DNA from: Alligator mississippiensis
Taxonomy: Eukaryota > Chordata > Crocodylia > Alligatoridae
NCBI RefSeq assembly: GCF_030867095.1
Contig: NC_081824.1
Location: 174,724,933 to 174,788,932 of the forward strand
Reading direction: 5' to 3'
Length of the DNA: 64,000 nt
The notes under the pieces are model-generated. The model saw nothing but the letters and a program-made list of their open reading frames with translations, had not been told where the DNA came from and ran no database searches. A program made the translations under genes and the position numbers. The stretch's first letter is position 1. Every line of letters starts with the position of its first letter. This document shows, piece by piece, positions 32,601 through 43,409 of this stretch.

Positions 32601-33770
32601 AAGTCAAATGGGAAGGTTCTACAGACGGACTGTATGCAAACTATTCCCTCGAACGCACGATGTCCTAAATCACCAGGACTTCCCTAATTTCTGTCTGATG
32701 CCTGCCCACAATTCTTTACGACTGTTAATGACCCTGGCAGTCCAGTCACACAGACCAGTCATATAGTGAAGCTGAATATGGCCTCAAGAATTGTCATTCA
32801 GACAGGTACCATCTTTTCTACATGCACGCTCTGACAGAAGGAAAATGTCTTCGTTTTAGAGTGTGATTAACATTTCATGTTCTTAATAAAACAAAAGAAA
32901 GACTCACCTCAGCTTTGCAGGTCATTCCAAGAGGTCTTCATCATTGTCATCCTCATTATTTTTTATAGGCAAGGTGGGGAGCCACTTCAAACATTTACAC
33001 AGTCCCCTTTCTGAAGGTTCATGCTGTGTACAACAGTATGCAATATTTATCCCCTTAATGCCTTTGCTTCAAGGTCTTCTTTCCTTCACAGAATAGCATA
33101 TGGGGGGAGGGGGTGCATCTGTTCATGAAGTGATGAGAGAATAATTTTCATCTGAGAGTCAGAGCCATATAGGAATTGTTTCCTTTGTGTTATACATTAT
33201 TTACTGAGTTACAAACTGAGAGCAGGAACCTCAGTGAGAACCAGAGGCAGCACCTTCACTGAAGCTGGGTACATATCCTAGCAGAGTAGTCATGGACACT
33301 CATGCAGAACAACTGCTCTGTCCACCTTGATTGCACAACCTTTCTGTTCACTCTTCCCCAGACCTTTGTTCTGAAGGGGTTTCACTTGAATTTGGGTAGC
33401 ATTGCAGGGCATACCCCTTCCTAGCCATCCCCAGAAGTGACAACAATAGTTAGAATGAAATCAGGTTTTCACGGAATAGGATCTTGACCCAACAAATGAG
33501 GTGGGGGAGTGGGAGATGCCCAATCACTACACCATATGAACAGGGAACCTTAATAAAGAGGTTCAGAACAAATGCAAGTTTTATTAGCTGCAAGAGGGGA
33601 AAAAAACCACCAAGGTGGACCATTTCTCAAATACTAAGGACTGGACCCTCAAAAGACCTAAGGTACTTCTGGGTGCACAAAACATTTATACCTGTTTAAC
33701 CCAACTTTACACTACTGTTTAAAAAAAAAAGCATGCAAACATTATGCATAGCCCCACACAAATGTAACTT
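29655..33770. other. Long stretch without recognisable genes; scattered SINE remnants
   Basis: About 4.1 kb. GGGTTCGAGAC at about 30461 resembles a tRNA B box of an old SINE. CACCTCAGTTCCCCTTCTATG near 31630 resembles a MIR 3' fragment. Some CCA/CAC-rich frames (31057-31596) lack domains. An A-run is at about 32367-32378. There is nothing to support a gene. Confidence 0.4.
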
Positions 33771-33890
33771 AGGCCCCTGGCACCCATTACACCTAAAATA
33801 TGATTGACCAGTTAATCATGTCTTGAGTTGTTACCCAGCCCCACATTAATGTAATTAATGGCATGATAAAACAGGGAATAAGCCACAAAG
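33771..33890 (-). mobile_element. Harbinger-type MITE fragment, relative of 48302-48515
   Basis: AGGCCCCTGGCACCCATTAC and the following GATTGACCAGTTAATCATG match, in order, the reversed right half of the 48302 element (GGGCCTTGCCACATGTTACA, CTGGTTAATCAC). TTA precedes GGCCCC at 33769-33771, matching the TAA/TTA target preference. The other end is missing, probably through the adjacent LTR. Confidence 0.5.
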
Positions 33891-33949
33891 TTATTACACA
33901 AAAAATGTGTAATAACTCTGTGTCTGGTTCCTCTCACACCATTTGTTAC

Positions 33950-34780
33950 ACAAATTGCCAATCGCTCAAATCACGAGCAAAACTTTATAAAGGGTGATAA
34001 GGCAAGGTGCTGCGTTTATTGATTACATGAGTTAGAAATAGAGGTTCAGGCACACCATTCATACAAACACACACAAATCATCATACACATCATTACACAG
34101 AGGCATACGCATACACAAAACAACCGTTTCATCCGCACATACACCAGATATAGTTACCAGCAATAGTTGCTCAATATCAGCCCAGGGTGGCCAACCCAGG
34201 CTTATTGAGTAGATGATGATGATTTGAAGATAGCAGATTTAAAGATAACAGCTGGAGAGGGTGAACAGATGCATCTGTGCTCTGATGAAACAGCAGTAGA
34301 GAAAGGGACTCACCCAACTTGGCATTTTCAAAGTGTTCTTTTATAGGGATTGGCATCCTTTGTTTCAGTGCTTTGGGGTTTTTCCATACCCAGCTTCTGT
34401 TTTTGCAGTTGTTCTTCTTTTGTCTTCAACTTATCTTAGCCTTGGAGTATTCTTATTGCCCATCTGGCAGAATTTCTTCTTCTGTTATTTTCTTTGTGCC
34501 CTCGAGTTTCAAAGGGATTCTTCAGCCATTCATTAATTAGTTTACTGACTGATAACTTACATTTGATGCCTTGTTGCTTACATAAAGTTAATTTTTTTTC
34601 TCCTGTCTCTATGCCATTCTCTTATCATTCACCTTTTTTACACAGTCATACATAAAAGCCACTCAGAGTTTATTCACTTATGTCAAGCAGAAGGATACAA
34701 AATGGAGTTTTCAAGTTGCTTACAGGACAAGACTAACATGTTTATATTTTACTATTATTACACTCTACCTTAACATTAGC
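33950..34780 (-). mobile_element. Probable solo LTR, minus strand
   Basis: On the minus strand there is TATAAAAG (34338-34345) and an AATAAA signal (34015-34020), spaced about 320 bp, consistent with an LTR having a long R-U5. The region then continues into AT-rich sequence with a CAAGATGG-like AAAATGGAG word near 34699, as also seen in the LTR-like block at 45.5-46.6 kb. Termini could not be fixed; TGTTACACA near 33955 may be one edge. No internal viral genes are seen. Confidence 0.4.
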
Positions 34781-35474
34781 TACATTAGTTCAGTTCATGC
34801 TACACATTAACTGAACGTTTGGCCAGGCTGACTGGGGCTCTCAGCTGCAAGAGCTTGCCAGTGCATGTGTGGCATGGCAGGAAGCACAACTGTAGGGATC
34901 ACACATCATATCCCATTGTGCCTTTATTTTCATATCTTATAGAGACCTTACTAGAATCCAGTGTAGAGTTACCCCAAGGGGAAACAAATCTGTAAAAACT
35001 ACAGTAGTGCAAAATACACTGGTGGTAGGTGTCAGATATGCACAACAACCTCAGAGAGCTTTTTGTTCAGTGCAAACACAGAATTACCTGCTCTGCCACA
35101 AGTTAATGAGCATCTGATGCAGCAGTTACATTTGGATAACTGAATTCTTGTTTGTTCCAGATCCAGGTATCTTTTTAATTTGTGTCCACACTCAATATAG
35201 CATACACCAGTATCTGGGACCCAGGCAACATTGTCACCTAGTAGAATCCCTATAGCACACTGAACAACAAACTAACCAGTAGGAAATAATGAAGGGAGAG
35301 TTGAGGCCTAAGTCCCATGGTTCAATAGATATTGGTGGCCTAACTACAGACAGCATGAGGAGGATTCCCTCTCTACATGACTTATGGACCTGAGCATTAT
35401 TTTGGATTTACTTCACTGTTTTACATGAATATCCTTTTCAGCAAGAACTGGAACCCATATGCATGTTAGGAAAA
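34781..35474. other. No recognisable feature
   Basis: About 690 bases without supported content. Confidence 0.45.
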
Positions 35475-35519
35475 ACTGGGTGTGCCTACACATGTCCCTA
35501 TAGTCCCTTTGTGACTGCG

Positions 35520-35559
35520 CCATCATTTAGTACTTCTTTTTGGAAGTACTAAATGATGG
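35520..35559. repeat. Perfect 17 bp inverted repeat (hairpin) inside the MITE
   Basis: CCATCATTTAGTACTTC (35520-35536), a 6 base loop, then GAAGTACTAAATGATGG (35543-35559). The same hairpin, decayed, occurs in the copies at 14.05, 19.28 and 62.54 kb. Confidence 0.95.
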
Positions 35560-35593
35560 TGCAGTAACAAGCCATACTGTGCTGTGCTGGCAG

Positions 35594-36095
35594 TGTAAGG
35601 AGTGACCTAGAAACCACTACTCAGAGACGAAGCAGAAGAGAATGTTATGTGACGAATGCCCATCTGCGATGATAAGTAGGAGACAGTCCTAGATAAAGGG
35701 GGCTTGAAAACAAAAGCAAGAAGCAAAGTACTGGGTTAAAGGGCTCATTAAAATACTAAAAATCATGCCCCTAGGTGGGGAAAAAGTATGCTAATGAAAC
35801 ATACATGTATGTAAATGAGATACATGGCTAAAACACAGGTATAGAGACATGCTCAGTAAAGAACTCCTTGCGTCACTCCTTTATAACCAATCAGCAAACA
35901 AGGATGCTTATGAAGGCTCAAAAACTCCTGTATAAAAGATGCTTAGAAATAGTAATCTGGTGTGCTTGTTACGTGAAATTATTCCGCTCGCACCTTTTAT
36001 TGCTAGCAATAAACTTTCTTTGTACTTTCACCCCTGGTATCTTTATTGGCCTTTGCATACTGGGCACGATCCCAGACTTGAGCTGGAGCACAACA
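35594..36095 (+). mobile_element. Solo LTR (~502 bp) nested in the MITE
   Basis: Begins TGTAAGGAGTGACC and ends GAGCACAACA, the TG...CAACA style shared with the LTR at 44855-45449. CCAAT lies at about 35887, TATAAAAG at 35931-35938 and AATAAA at 36008-36013. The boundaries are confirmed by comparison with the uninterrupted MITE copy at 19.1 kb. The target duplication is no longer clear (TGGCAG against GAGCAC). Confidence 0.75.
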
Positions 36096-36319
36096 GAGCA
36101 CATGGTTATTTTTAGTCCCTATGTCTCTGTAGCAACATGCTATAATGAGGGAGCGCATTGCTACAATGGGGTAGCTGTGGTGTCACAGTTTGTGCCTGCC
36201 AATGCTACATCACCATAGTGCAGTGCTATGGCAATGTAGCATCATGTGTAGACACGCCCACTGTCTCTCAGTGAATGTGATCAAGCACTGGAACAGGCTA
36301 CCTAAGGAGGTTGTGAAAT

Positions 36320-37915
36320 AGATTCATAGCTTCACAGATGCTTGGGTCAGAAGGGACCTCAACAGATCATCGAGTCTGAGTTCCCTGCCCTGGGCAGGAA
36401 AGAGTGCTGGGGTCCGATGACCCAAGCCAAATGCCTGTCCAGCCTTCTCTTAAAGATCCCCAAGGTAAGGGAGAGCACCACCTCCCTTGGAAGCCCATTC
36501 CAAGTTTTGGCCACCCTTATCATGAAGAAGTTTTTCCTGATGTCTAGCCTGAATCTGCTCTCTGTCAGTTTTTGACCGTTGCTCCTTGTTTCCCCAAGAG
36601 GTGCCCTGGTGAACAGAGCATCTCCGGTTCCTTGCTGCGTTCCCCTAATGAATTTGTAGGCAGCCACGATCACTTTTCAGCCTTCTCTTGTGGAGGCTGA
36701 AGAGGTCCAAGGTCCCTTAGTCTCTCCTCATAGGGCTTGGCCTGTAAACCCTTAACCATACGAGTGGCTCTCCTCTGGACCCTCTCAAGGTTATCCACAT
36801 CTTTCTTAAACTACGGCGCCCAGAGCTGGACACAGTACTTCAACTGTGGTCTGACCAATGCCACATAGAGGGGAAGTATGACCTCCTTGGTTCTATTTGG
36901 CATGCATCTGCTGATGCATGATGAAGTGCAATTAGCTTTGCTGATGATTTCATCACACTGGTGACTCATGTTCATCTCGGAGTCTTCTACGAATTCTGCT
37001 TCTGTGCTACTAAGAGGGTCACTTCCCAGCCAGTAGGTGTGCTGGAAATTTTTACGCCCTAGGTGCAGCACTCTACACTTGTCCTTGTTGAACTGCCTCC
37101 TATTTGTGTTTTGCCAACTTTTCTAACCTGTCCAGGTCTGCCTACAGTTGTTCCCTCTGGAGTGTTCACTTCCCTCCACAATTTAGTATCATCCGCAAAT
37201 TTGGACAGAGTACACTACACGCCCACATCCAAGTCACTGATGAAGACATTGAAGAGTACAGGTCCAAGGACCAAGCCCTGAGGGATCCCACTACCCACAT
37301 CCTTCCAGGTCAATATCAACCTGTCTACTACCACTCTCTGAGTGCAACCCCCAAGCCAATTTTCCACCCACTGGACCATGTAAGCCTTTAAGTTACAGCC
37401 TCTTAATTTATTTATGAGAATGGGATGAGATACGGTATCAAAGGCCGTCCTAAAATCCAAGAAAATGACATCCACCTCTACTCCTGTGTCCAAGCATTTT
37501 GAGATCTGGTCATAAAACAAAACCAGATTAGTCAGGCATGATCTGCCTGCTATGAATCCATGCTGGTTGTCCTGCTGCATTATTTTTCCTGCTGGACTCA
37601 CACAGATATGATTTTTAATAATCTTTTCAAAGACTTTTCCAAGGATAGAGGTGAGACTGGCTGGCCTATAATTACTTGGAGCCTCCTTCCTCCCATTCTT
37701 GAGAATATGAACCACACTGGTCCTTTTCCAGTCCTCTGGGACCTGGCCCAAGCACCATAAGCCCTTAAATAGCCATGCCAGCAGTTCAGTTATGACACCA
37801 GTCAGTTCCTTCAGTACCCTTAGATGAAGCTTATCCAGGCCCACTGACTTAAACACCAAAACAGATACCAGTCCACCAGCCTTTGCACCAAGTTAGTAGG
37901 CTCCTGTTTCTCTGA
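36320..37915 (-). mobile_element. CR1 LINE, 5'-truncated, ~1.6 kb
   Basis: The left edge is the 3' UTR and tail (complement of ATTCATAGCTTCACAGATGC, then GGGTCAGAAGGGACCTCAAC). Reading on the minus strand from about 37900 come RT, thumb and C-terminal portions. The ADD catalytic box reads SKFADDTKLW at about 37177-37209, in a different frame from the upstream motifs. The element ends about 25 bp short of the tRNA-Gly at 37941. Confidence 0.9.
37215..37859 (-). pseudogene. CR1 reverse transcriptase fragment (214 codons open)
   Basis: Contains PEDWKRTSVVHILKNG, YRPASLTSILGKVFEKII, QHGFIAGRSCLTNL, VDVIFLDFRTAFDTVSH (motif A; CR1 usually has QKAFD) and [19 protein letters not shown] (motif B; the usual PQGSVLGP serine is leucine). 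The frame ends before the ADD box, which lies in another frame. The product would be a LINE replication enzyme acting by target-primed reverse transcription. The altered motif B and frameshift make it inactive. Confidence 0.85.
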
Positions 37916-37940
37916 TGCCCAGCTAAGAACCAAAGATATC

Positions 37941-38011
37941 TGCATTGGCTGGGAATTGAACCCAGGTCTCCTGCATGGGAGACAGGAATTCTACCACTGA
38001 ACCACCAATGC
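37941..38011 (-). tRNA. tRNA-Gly (anticodon CCC)
   Basis: Read on the minus strand from 38011, the 71 nt fold fully: acceptor GCATTGG with CCAATGC, D stem GTTC/GAAT (one mismatch, as in normal glycine tRNAs), anticodon stem CCTGT/GCAGG with loop CTCCCAT (anticodon CCC), T stem CTGGG/CCCAG with loop TTCAATT, and discriminator A. A box TGGTTCAGTGG and B box GGTTCAATTCC are intact. Against it as an active gene: no TTTT terminator follows within 30 nt on the minus strand, and it abuts a CR1. It could be an isolated gene or a recent tRNA-derived copy. Confidence 0.75.
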
Positions 38012-39313
38012 TTCTGTTTAATAATGCTTTACTGCACCATCAATGCTTCATCTCTCCATCCTTGGAAATGTTCAGGTATAAGTTATATAGGCACTTGGCT
38101 GGGAGAGTTTAGTCAGGGACAATCCTGTTGAACAGAGAGATGGCCTATATGATCTCATAAGGTCCCTTCCAGTCCTACTTCCCTATGAACCTGTGATCTC
38201 CGGAGTTAGTGCATTAACCAGTAGGCTGTACAGTGATGCTCAGTCTTTCCTTCCATGTACAGTATCCAGTTTAATGACTATTTAATTATACCATGGCACC
38301 TAGTAGAATGGTTTCAGCAGGACAAATGGATGCCAGCCCTCATTTCCCAGAATAGCCTTTAGGCTAGTGTTTAGAGTATGCACACAAGATGCAGGGCACC
38401 TACATTAATTTCCCTCCTCTCTCTGAGGGAATTTGCATTTCCTGACTCCTAGATGACTGCTCTAACCACAGTTTAGAGTGTATTCTAGCGAGAATATATC
38501 TTGTAACCCAAGCTGTCATGTAAAATGGAGTATCACCCCCCTCCTCCAGTTATGCTCTATGAGACAAGGCTGATGTAGATATCTAACTCCAGGAGAGGGT
38601 TCAAGCTTATAAATCCTAGTGAAAAATAGGTTGCTAAGTTCCAAAGAGTGGGAGGATCTAATAGTCCTCTGAACATCCTGTTGGTTAACTTAGATAGCTC
38701 TCCACTTAGAATGCCATCTTTGAAGGAATCTGGTTCATAGGTGTCAAAGTGTTCCCATGCATTGTATGGGGAAACCAAGTGCTTTACTCAGGTCTATCAG
38801 TTCCTATAGGCAGCAAAAATTTTAAAAGTTGTGTCACACTTTAACTATGTCACAACAGTTCTGTGTCACCTGGACATTGCAGCCCTCTAGTACTTCAGTG
38901 GCTCTAGCCCTAAGAAAGTGTTTCTCCCTCCAGCATGATGGGGGCTCCAGTTTGACAGCATCCCTTTCATCAAACCATGACCCCTTTAGCTGCCTATGCC
39001 CTGCCTTGCATTGCCAACCTGCAAAACCTGAATACTCCACACCTGACCCAGCCATTGCAGGGATAAAGACCTATCCTCTCCTTGCATGGTTTTCAATAGC
39101 AACAGTTAAATCCTTCATGGGGTCTCTGACTACCCCTTACTCTCTTTCAAATATCCACACTGGCAGGGTACTCTGGGACTCATTCTCATAGCACTGTCAA
39201 TATTCATCATGTTTTGAAGTAGGCAGGAGGCAGATGCACCCCAAATTTGTGGAAACAAACAGTTTAGTCCCAAAACCAACAGGCTAGGCTTAAATTTCTG
39301 TTCTCTCACAGAC
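38012..39313. other. No recognisable gene; CR1 scrap and SINE remnants
   Basis: Near 38120-38190, AACAGAGAGATGGCC..TGATCTCATAAGGTCCC resembles a plus-strand CR1 3' end scrap (GATCTCATAAGGTCCCTTCCAG). GTGCATTAACCAGTAGGCTG near 38208 and the complement of CCTAGATGACTGCTCTAACC near 38448 resemble tRNA-derived SINE heads. A 120-codon frame at 38829-39191 has no recognisable domain. Confidence 0.4.
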
Positions 39314-39953
39314 CTTTTTACTGCTTACTGTGCAGTAAAAAAAACCCCTTAATCTCAGGGTAGCAAACGCAGGTAGCAATTTTAAGCACAATTAGTTACC
39401 ACACAGTAATGAATGTGTAGATGTGACCCAGGAGCAAGTTTGCTCCCAAATCAGCACAACCACTAGGGGGCCAGCCTGAGGCTAGTCCCAGGGCTCCTGG
39501 CTGGGAGCCTCTCCTGCCCCAGGGCTGCCCCTGTCTCAGGTTTTAAAAGCCAGCAGACAGTTTTAGCCCTGGGCAAAAGTGCAAGGAGCCTGAGAGCACC
39601 CCAAGCCCTGAATACACCTTGGGCAAGTCACAGCTTGCCTACCTGTACCCCAGCACCACTGCCTGCCTTTGCACAGCTGGCAGGACCACCCCATCCAAGG
39701 CCTCAGGATCCTGCAGGGTGGAGCAGGCTGCTTCAGCCTCTGGCCAGGCCTGTCAGCCCCCAGTGCTAGCTCCAGGCAGCTTATGGCCAGCAGGGCCAGC
39801 CCCACCTGCCCACAGATTACCCCCAGAAGCCTGCCTGGAACCTTTGGGTGTTGTGGGGCATTGCCTCTGCCATGTGGCTGCCTGTCCCCTGCCATGCCTC
39901 TGTGCTAGATGCAGCAGGCAACTGTCCAGACCTGGTGAGTCAGGGACAGCTGC

Positions 39954-40300
39954 ATGGGGGACAGAGCTGGTGCAGGACCCAGAATGTCCTCCTCCCAATC
40001 CACAGATGTGTCCATGGCCATGCCCACTACCTGGCACCCCAACTGGACCAAGAAAAAGACTGGTGACCTCATGGTGCTGTGGGATGAGGCAGAAGTGCAA
40101 TGTCAGTTTGAGTGGAGTGGCCACTCCAATATGCACATCTATGAGGCCCTGTCAGGCCAGATGCAGGAGCATGGTCTCAACCAGTTGGCACAGTAGTGTC
40201 ACATAAAGGTCAAGGCCTTGCGGGCACAGTGGCTGACCACAATCATCAGTCCAACAGTGCCCGCAAATCCATGGTCTTTATGTGGCAACTGATGGCCAAC
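39954..40300 (+). pseudogene. Harbinger Myb/SANT-like DNA-binding protein, broken
   Basis: Residues from about 28 read WTKKKTGDLMVLWDEAEVQC, then HIYEALSGQMQEHGLNQLAQ, a stop at 40194-40196, and in the same frame CHIKVKALRAQW. This is the trihelix/Myb_DNA-bind_4 pattern (W, LMxLW, IYExL, CxxKxKxLRxQ). A +1 shift then continues as DHNHQSNSARKSMVF, where family members have a similar HNxxSGNxRKSC segment. In Harbinger elements this protein binds the transposon ends and helps the transposase enter the nucleus. The stop and shift make this copy inactive. Confidence 0.75.
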
Positions 40301-40589
40301 CTTGCACCCAGGGACCCAGGCTACAGCCGTGCTATCTACAGCAGTCACTGGAGGATGGCCCCTTGGCTGTCCAGTAGCCTGTCCTGCCCAGCTCCCTGGC
40401 TGCAGTTTTCACCAGCAGTTCTGGGAGCCCTGGCCAGTACCTGTCTCACCAGCTCCACAGCCCCAAGACGGGCCATAAGGCGCAGTCAGCCATGGCACTG
40501 CCGACACCAGCAGCATGAGCCCTTGTACTCTAGGGCCAGGAGTTGTGACCAGAATGCCCAGTCCCATACAACCTTGCAGGTAACGTGCT

Positions 40590-41590
40590 TCACCCACTGT
40601 GGCTGTAGTAGGGCTGGTTTCTATAGGGCAGGCAGGTGACAGGGATGTGGGTCTTGCCCAGGGCCCTGATACACTGGGGGAAGCCCAGGGCATGGAACCC
40701 CTCCCCACCAACCTCCACCACCACTGCCAGGGGGTCATGGACATGGAGCACAATGGGCCTGAGAACATCCTGGAGGGCCCTGAACACCTCCAAAATGGCC
40801 TCCCCTGCAGTGGCCTTGCTCACATCAAACAGTTGTCTGACATACTGGAAGCTGGAGGGTATGGCCAGCTTGAGCAGGGCGAGAGCCAGCCAGGTGTCTG
40901 TGGGGAAGACTGGGAGCATGCCAGTATGCTGCCACTCTAGGTGGGTCTGGAGCTACTGGAGGAGGTCCCAGAAGGTGGCCCAGGTCAGCCACAACACATC
41001 CAGCCACTGTTTGTCATCCCAGGTCTTCTGGATGATATGCCACCACCAGTCCTGGTTGGTGCAGCAGGCCTAGAGGCAGCAGGGCTGGAGGCCCAGGAGG
41101 GTGACAGAAGACCCAGAAGTGGTATCCAGCAGCCCCTCACTGGCATCCCTGCAGGCGGCAGCTGTGTGGCAGTGGCAGTGGCTGTGGGATGGCATGTAGT
41201 GGCTAGGCCGGTGGTCACTGCATGTGGGGGAGTTGAGCAGGGTGAGACAGCCATGGACCAGGTGGCAGTCAGTGCAGTAGGCCAGCAGAGCCAGCGCAGC
41301 AGCCAGCAGGAGCATGGAGTGCTGGTCATTGCTGTCAGGGGCAGGGGCTGGAGCACCCATAGTGCAGGGAGGCAGAGTGGAAAAAAAGACAGCTGCCACA
41401 TGCTATCCCTGTGCTGGGCACACAGCTCCTGGGTGGGGAAGTGGCTGACCAGGGAACAGAAAGCAGGGCCAGTTTTTAAAGAGTACTGCCAGCTGCAGCC
41501 AGAGCCTGGAGCTCCCCCTGAATGGCAGCAGAGGCCCATTGCAAGCTGTTTGGTGTTAAGAGCAGCAAATCTTCTCCCTAATCCCTGCAT
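40590..41590 (-). pseudogene. Harbinger (DDE_Tnp_4-type) transposase, broken
   Basis: Reading the minus strand, the 109-codon frame 40919-40590 contains FPTDTWLALALLKLAIPSSF, QYVRQLFDVSKATAGEAILE and GFPQCIRALGKTHIPVTC, the helix-turn-helix and first catalytic block of Harbinger/HARBI1 transposases. The usual GxxDGTHIP has become ALGKTHIP, so the first catalytic aspartate is lost. Upstream, WDDKQWLDVLWLTWATFWDL-like sequence lies in another frame (about 41015-40955). Downstream, the remaining DDE region is scrambled over 40590-40400. Multiple frameshifts make it dead. Confidence 0.75.
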
Positions 41591-41674
41591 GTGTAGACAC
41601 CTACACTTAATCAGCAGTAGTTTGCACCATAGTAAACTGAGCCCAGATCAAATGCATGTGTAGATGCACCCCCT

Positions 41675-43400
41675 CAGTCAGAAACAATCTCTGTGTTCTG
41701 AAGATACAATACTTGCACAAGCAATAGATTTCAGAGACAAATTTAGAAAATACTGTGCTGCCTACTAGCACCTGTAAATCATGGAGTCAAATGTTAAGCT
41801 GCTAATGTTTATCTCTTCAGTGAAGTTGCAGAAATGTAGGTGTAGTTATTTGTTGTTACAGTGATAGTGTGAAATTAACAATGTGTTGAAGCTCAGCTAA
41901 AAATAAAATCTTAACCTCTCCACCTCACCCTCTCCAGCTGCATAATAGGAAAGATACAACTTAATTACCTGTCTCACTGAAATGCTCTTCAGTTTTCTAA
42001 ACTGTTGTGACAATGCAAATAAAAACAATAAACATTTCTAGCTCTCTAGATACAGAACATTTTTATCCCCATTTAAGAGATGGGTAAACTGAGGTACAGG
42101 ATGATTTAGGGCAGAAATCTACTTTTCTGCTAATTTACAAAAGTAACACACAAATTTTAGATGGCAAAATCAGACAATAACATTGTTTCACCTCCTGTAG
42201 TAGCCCAAGTTGTGCTCAGGTGTCTGAATACCTTATATGGATGTGTTTTTGCCCTAAAGTACTTTGCTTATTCTTCTTCACATGTTCACAAGTGATACAC
42301 TACTGCCCCAGAAGTGTCTAATTCCATTTATACTCTCTTGTGATTGTTATGGGGACACAGAAATGCTGAGCAAATCCCTGAAACTGTAGGCAATCCAAAA
42401 ACAGAACTCTTGATGCTGGTGTGAGAGAGACATGCTGGTAGTACTACCCACTTTTTGCTCAGTATTCAAGGTACCTGCCCAGCACATGAAGATTGAGGTT
42501 CAAGTCCCACTTCCTAGAAGAATATTCACCCCTTACCTGCCACATTAGTACCTTAAACAAAAGGCACAGGCAAGGCTGAGAGCCTTTTCCCATTCAAGCC
42601 GCTAAAGAGGCAGGCAAGAGCGAAAGAGTAATGAGGAAAAAAGGAGAACAAGCATGACCCCATACCCGGGGAAGGTAGACACTGACCTGGCAGAGGAAGC
42701 AATCCCTTGTTTTCAATGTCATCTGTGCAGTTTGCATTACAGACTCATTTGGAAACAAATGCACAAACAGCATTGGGGAAGATAGCAGGCTTCTCCGTGT
42801 GGTGTTTCACGTGTTTGAAACTCCCTAATCAAAAGACTGGAATACATGACCAGACTTCTGTGTCTGCAAAGGAGTCATAGAATTCTAGATTAGGCTTTTA
42901 GTAGCAGTCCTCATCACAGTATAATTTTATTCACATAAGACATAAGCTAAAATCTCTAACAGAAAAAAGAGTGTGCACATGTGTTTGGAGAGAAGAAAGG
43001 AATGCCTGGTGGACTCATGGGTGCAAACCTCAAAGTCTCTGGCTTTCCTTTCAAAAGAATTAAGTTTAGATATGTACAGTGTTCAGCATGCTTCACCCTT
43101 CTGACATTAGCACACCTTATCTTATGGGACATCAGTAGATTATCTCCACTTTCAAATCCCTTCTGTCACATTTCGCCCATGACATCTCACACTACACATG
43201 TAGCTTACACAGATGGATGGAGGAAGTGTACAAGAATTAGTGAGGATTGTTAATCTTTTTTCTTTTCCAGCTCATCCTATGCGTTTTTTTAGCTGACGTC
43301 CTCTCTCACCTATAGTCATACAACTCTATAAGCCCAGGCCCCGCTCCTTTTTACTAAAGTGTAGTCTAGAATATAATTATGACTTACAAAGCACTGCTCC
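41675..43400. other. No recognisable gene; MIR and SINE remnants
   Basis: TTATCCCCATTTAAGAGATGG and GTAAACTGAGG (42065-42095) are a reverse-oriented MIR 3' fragment. TTTTTGCTCAGTATTCAAGG with GAGGTTCAAGTCCCAC (42451-42511) has the A- and B-box spacing of a degenerate tRNA-derived SINE. The rest is AT-rich and unassigned. Confidence 0.5.
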
Positions 43401-43409
43401 AGGTTTGCA

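Larger units (their letters stand above)
35475..36262 (+). mobile_element. MITE of the TGTCTACAC family, split by a solo LTR
   Basis: Starts GGGTGTGCCTACACATG (35478), ends GTGTAGACACGCCC (36259), and is flanked by ACT on both sides (35475-35477 and 36260-36262). It carries a perfect 17 bp hairpin near its left end (35520-35559). Removing 35594-36095 leaves about 280 bp collinear with the uninterrupted inverted copy at 19074-19350. Confidence 0.85.
39325..41674. mobile_element. PIF/Harbinger DNA transposon remnant (~2.35 kb)
   Basis: A plus-strand Myb/SANT-like frame (39954 onward) and a minus-strand transposase (about 41590 to 40590) converge, the standard two-gene layout of Harbinger elements. 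The right end reversed reads GGGTGCATCTACACATG at 41671. The left end contains GTGTAGATGTGACC and the GGAGCAAGTTTGCTCC palindrome (39431-39446) shared with 43593-43608. The left terminus is degraded, so its position is approximate and no target duplication could be confirmed. Both genes are broken. Confidence 0.75.

Noticed and set aside
40941..41663. 240-codon plus-strand frame
   Set aside because: It is antisense to the Harbinger transposase remnant, which has recognisable motifs; the plus frame has none.
42451..42511. tRNA gene
   Set aside because: B box is good but the rest does not fold as a tRNA; likely SINE remnant.
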